Shown: piece after piece, positions 10,413 through 12,678 of the stretch | Position numbering within the stretch: position 1 is the stretch's first letter | Layout: every line of letters begins with the position of its first letter | Assembly: GCA_028565635.1 (NCBI GenBank) | Contig: JAOXYB010043159.1 | Span: forward strand, 1 to 12,678 | Origin: Phoronis ovalis | Taxonomy: Eukaryota; Phoronida; Phoronidae | DNA: 12,678 nucleotides | Direction of reading: 5' to 3' | Made by a program: the position numbers and the translations under genes | The notes under the pieces: model-generated | What the model was told of the DNA's origin: nothing | The model's input: only the letters and a program-made list of their open reading frames with translations | Database searches by the model: none

Positions 10413-11094
10413 TTAAACTACATGCATAACAACTTCATTATAACTATATTATTGTACGCTGTCTCTACATGTCCTTGTCCTTCCTCAAATAATATGGGCT
10501 GGCTGACCTGCAATTACATATTGGAGGTGTCCAATGTTTTTTTCTACCTTCCACTTGATGTCGCCCTTTTTTACATCCTGTGAAAAAGTAAATATTAAAC
10601 AAGGCAGTATTAAAGATATTTGTAGATAGTTATCTTTTAATATATGTTCATGTTCTTGGCCACACAATCAAAGCACCTCAAGCTATGCAATGTATGAATT
10701 ATACAATTTTTTTTAGTAAAGTACAAATGTTGGAGGATTACACTTCTTGCCGTGTATGTGTAAAAAAATCACACTTTTTTGAGAGCACTGATTCCAGTAT
10801 GCAGTTTATTTAATGTTTCCATTTCGTTTTATAAATCCTTAATATTTATTTCTTATAGTTTAAGACAAAAATATCTTTGATTTCATACAGCAAAAAAACC
10901 TTACCTTTCTTCTAGAATGCATGTTCCTTGGCCAAATATACGAATTGTTCATACTTGGCGTCACAAGAAATTTAGAGATAGTGAAATAAACGTAGAATGA
11001 AAGTCCTATCTGAATAGAGTACAGTTTTTAAATAGCATCATCATCGCGAACATCAGATTAATAATAGAAACGTTTTCATTCACATGAATTGTTA

Positions 11095-11295
11095 TCATCG
11101 AAGAGCAGACGACATGCCGTCTGCAAAAAACGTGCGTACAAAATCTCGGCCAGATCTATCTATAAAAAGCGGAAAACATTCGATTGACATACCTGCAAAG
11201 TCAGTGATGAATTTTCTTCTGCGAAATTGTTCATAAACTGCTTGTACTTTGTGGTTGGTTTTTGGTAGAGCTTTTTTGCGCTGTGAAAGTGCCAA
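11095..11295 (-). CDS. hypothetical ORF, alternative reading of the same block
   Basis: This continuous minus-strand frame of 67 codons, read without splicing, begins at a non-ATG codon. It has a basic N-terminal half (SQRKKALPKTNHK, then EQFRRRKF) and a C-terminal part with CFPLFIDRSGRDF and FFADGMSSALR before the stop. It overlaps the spliced model in another phase, so both cannot be the functional reading of the same bases. The plus strand is also open here from 11036 to 11238, including MPSAKNVRTKSRPDL starting at 11113. Multi-frame openness argues for caution: the block is less AT-rich, so stops are rarer. The product is unknown. Confidence 0.18.
   Translation of the reverse strand: MALSQRKKALPKTNHKVQAVYEQFRRRKFITDFAGMSIECFPLFIDRSGRDFVRTFFADGMSSALR
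11105..11124. repeat. 20-bp near-palindrome
   Basis: GCAGACGACATGCCGTCTGC reads the same on both strands at 18 of 20 positions, centred on CATG. It lies in the CpG-dense zone of the TIR element. It could be a dyad-symmetric protein binding site or chance; the symmetry also explains why similar ATG-containing frames appear on both strands here. Confidence 0.5.
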
Positions 11296-11517
11296 ACAAA
11301 GTCAACTGTCTCAACTCATTTACAGCAGTATTGTAAAATACATAGTAATGTCGTAATATTAGTTCCATTTTCTTCTGCAAGATGTCGTAGGCAAACTGGA
11401 TATCAGCATTCACGTCACCAAGCGGAAGGACATAGAACCATCTCAGAAATCGCGATTAATAATGTTTTTTTATGGGACCAAACTTTGCAAGTATTTTTCA
11501 GATAGTTTTGCGATTTT

Positions 11518-11531
11518 ACCGATTTCTATAC
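11518..11531 (+). repeat. subterminal copy of the TIR core
   Basis: ACCGATTTCTATAC repeats the TIR core ACCGATTCTATAC (10205-10217 in the left TIR) with one extra T, and is inverted relative to the right TIR core at 11575-11587. The right end could therefore fold into a hairpin with a loop of about 43 bases. Repeated cores near transposon ends are often transposase binding sites; here that is inference. Confidence 0.6.
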
Positions 11532-11561
11532 TTATGGAGCTTTGAACCACCCACCCACTAA

Positions 11562-11611
11562 ACGAACAATGTTCGTATAGAATCGGTTTGCGAACTTTTG
11601 AGATCTTCCCT
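11562..11611 (-). repeat. right terminal inverted repeat
   Basis: Read on the minus strand it starts AGGGAAGATC and ends CATTGTTCGT, mirroring the left end. Here the inner palindrome is complete: ACGAACA, one central base, then TGTTCGT. The bases that follow outward on the plus strand begin TTAATAAC. Confidence 0.9.
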
Positions 11612-12398
11612 TAATAACAATGAATTTTGCAAGATACAACAGTGGTCCAAAGGCTGTACATCAAATTGTTCTACCCAAGAATTAATTAAAATGAAGTGTA
11701 TTATTATAAAGGAACAAACACAAAAAATTAGGATCCTGTACAAAAAATAAAATTTGGGTAAAAATTTTGAAAATTTACATCTTTTAGTTTGCATGGACGT
11801 AATAAACTTGAATTTAAAACACTGACACTCATTGAAAGCCTGTAGTAAAATTAGACATGGACTTTATATGCAAATCATGTAAATTGATGGTCTTTTTTAT
11901 TCATGATCAATTTTCAAATAGCTAAACATCTAAAATTAAATACTATCTGGTTTTTTACATGTAAAATTAAGTCAAAAAAATGTACTGCAACCATTTGTCA
12001 TTTAGATAGGCAGATTAATTACTTACAACATGATAAGTCAAGCCACATTATGATGTTTTTAAAAGGAAGAGAATGGTCAAGCCCTTGTCTATACTGTTTC
12101 ATTCTGTAATTATAGGTTGGTTGCACTAAATATCAATTAATTCAAAAATATTATCTAAAAATTTAATTTTGTTTTGAATTCAGTCAAAGCAATTTTAGAT
12201 AAAATAAATTGGCTTGTCTAGCTTTACATAGAAACGAAAGCAGCCTTGAATGGTTTTTGGTTATATTGTGAAAAGAGAATGTGCTAATGAGCATTAAATT
12301 TTTGGACCAACTCTATTCAAAAATATGGAAATTTAGACCCAAAAAGTTTTTCAATGTTCAAAATACTGTTATTTGTTTTATAATATATTGTACACAAT
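11612..12398. other. AT-rich non-coding stretch, nothing recognised
   Basis: Only short chance-like frames occur, such as a 78-codon minus-strand frame (11558-11794) that runs through the right TIR and a 68-codon plus-strand frame at 11903-12109. No domains, RNA genes or clear repeats were seen. Confidence 0.6.
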
Positions 12399-12575
12399 TT
12401 TCTGTAAAAAGTAAAACAAAAATATACCTTTCCCAAGGAATTCACGACTAGACCTCAAAACTATTCATAAAATTTATTACAGGAACGTAAAAGGTGCCCC
12501 AAAATTTGTAAAAAAAGGTACCTTGAGTCAGCAGCACATCCCTGTCAGTTCAATACACTAAGAGATACCCCCGGA
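12399..12575. repeat. dispersed repeat, copy 2 with extended left part
   Basis: Positions 12501-12562 match 2727-2788 at 51 of 62 bases. The upstream part, 12399-12420, matches 7113-7134 at 21 of 22 bases, and CCTTGAGTCAG at 12521-12531 matches 7187-7197. This links three loci in the window to one diverged family with internal length changes. The family is not recognised. Confidence 0.6.
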
Positions 12576-12653
12576 GAGCAGCATATATCAATCTTACTAA
12601 CTACGGTAATTCTTCTCAATTCGTACAACTCCATTATTCGTACACACTCCCTT

Positions 12654-12677
12654 TTTCAGATTTTATAATTTCTGAAA
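12654..12677. repeat. small hairpin at window end
   Basis: TTTCAGA (12654-12660) and TCTGAAA (12671-12677) are perfect reverse complements around a 10-base AT loop. It is short and cut close to the window edge, so its context is unknown. Confidence 0.35.
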
Positions 12678-12678
12678 T

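Larger units (their letters stand above)
10485..11455 (-). pseudogene. candidate degraded or spliced gene inside the TIR element, product unknown
   Basis: Reading the minus strand, one frame is open from 11455 and contains RFLRWFYVLPLGD and then ADIQFAYDILQKKMELIL. Near 11315 a one-base frame change gives a second open stretch (11315-11193) containing VDFVWHFHSAKKLYQ and TKYKQFMNNFAEEN. This ends at a strong donor, TTTGCAG|GTATGT. A possible middle exon, 11009-10905, lies between CTCTATTCAG and AAAG|GTAAGG. A last exon, 10577-10485, follows an acceptor TACTTTTTCACAG and ends in a stop after NIGHLQYVIAG. All three junctions keep phase 0. The frame change and the lack of a clear start suggest decay or a missing exon. 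I recognise no domain. Neighbouring frames are also open, so chance is not excluded. Confidence 0.28.
10181..11611. mobile_element. TIR-bounded DNA transposon copy or fossil, 1.43 kb
   Basis: The segment is bounded by 50-bp terminal inverted repeats matching at 47 of 50 bases. Just outside the GGGAAG ends, the bases are TTTA on the left (10178-10181) and TTAA on the right (11611-11614). This would fit a TTAA target duplication with one mutated base, as used by piggyBac and Kolobok elements, but it is not an exact duplication. Inside are a subterminal repeat of the TIR core at the right end, C-rich tracts just inside both ends, a hairpin near the left end, a CpG-dense zone (11041-11460) and minus-strand open frames. 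An autonomous transposase gene normally needs more room than this, so the copy is probably non-autonomous or internally deleted. The superfamily is not established. Confidence 0.65.

Noticed and set aside
10485-10667. Continuous 60-codon minus-strand ORF read through without splicing
   Set aside because: The upstream half reads through an apparent polypyrimidine tract and CAG acceptor (to 10578) and is AT-driven. Only the part from 10577 to 10485 is kept as a possible last exon.
10465-11280. Alternative spliced frame, phase 1, ending at 10465 with a cysteine/lysine-rich tail
   Set aside because: The junction 11193/10577 also fits in this phase and the tail (HWTPPICNCRSASPYY) looks protein-like, but the frame is incompatible with the middle exon model and has no recognised domain. 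It cannot be excluded without transcript data.
1-12678. CRISPR array, tRNA, rRNA or prokaryotic operon
   Set aside because: There are no regularly spaced repeats, no cloverleaf or conserved B-box sequence, no ribosomal RNA motifs, and no dense co-directional ORFs with ribosome binding sites.

Overview
This window looks like non-coding nuclear DNA from an animal, most plausibly a marine invertebrate such as a mollusc. It is strongly AT-rich, sparse in CpG over most of its length, and full of stop codons in all six frames. It also carries short tandem repeats, diverged dispersed repeats and a TIR-bounded element. There is no bacterial gene layout (no dense ORFs, operons or ribosome binding sites). 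The species assignment is an inference from composition only; nothing here identifies it.

Layout. Positions 1-10180 are AT-rich sequence in which I can defend no gene. They hold a small hairpin (about 584-607), a 25-bp tandem duplication (2294-2343), a dispersed repeat copy (2727-2800), a 39-bp minisatellite of nearly three units (4680-4787), a CTCF-like motif (5191-5206), a short perfect hairpin (6103-6126), two blocks that look like old interspersed repeats (about 6290-7200 and 8040-8480) and one weak ORF (9118-9379). Positions 10181-11611 form the one clearly structured object: a 1.43-kb segment bounded by 50-bp terminal inverted repeats, 47 of 50 identical. It has subterminal repeats, C-rich tracts, a CpG-dense interior and minus-strand open frames with plausible splice sites and a poly(A) signal. 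After 11611 the sequence returns to AT-rich DNA and ends with a second, longer copy of the dispersed repeat (12399-12575) and a small hairpin.

How the parts relate. The TIR segment is best read as a DNA transposon copy or fossil, probably of a TTAA-target type, with a possibly degraded gene on its minus strand. I do not recognise the protein. Several frames are open there, partly because the segment is less AT-rich, so the gene model is tentative. No complete, functional gene system is visible. Most ORFs of 60-95 codons in this window are about as many as chance would give at this base composition.
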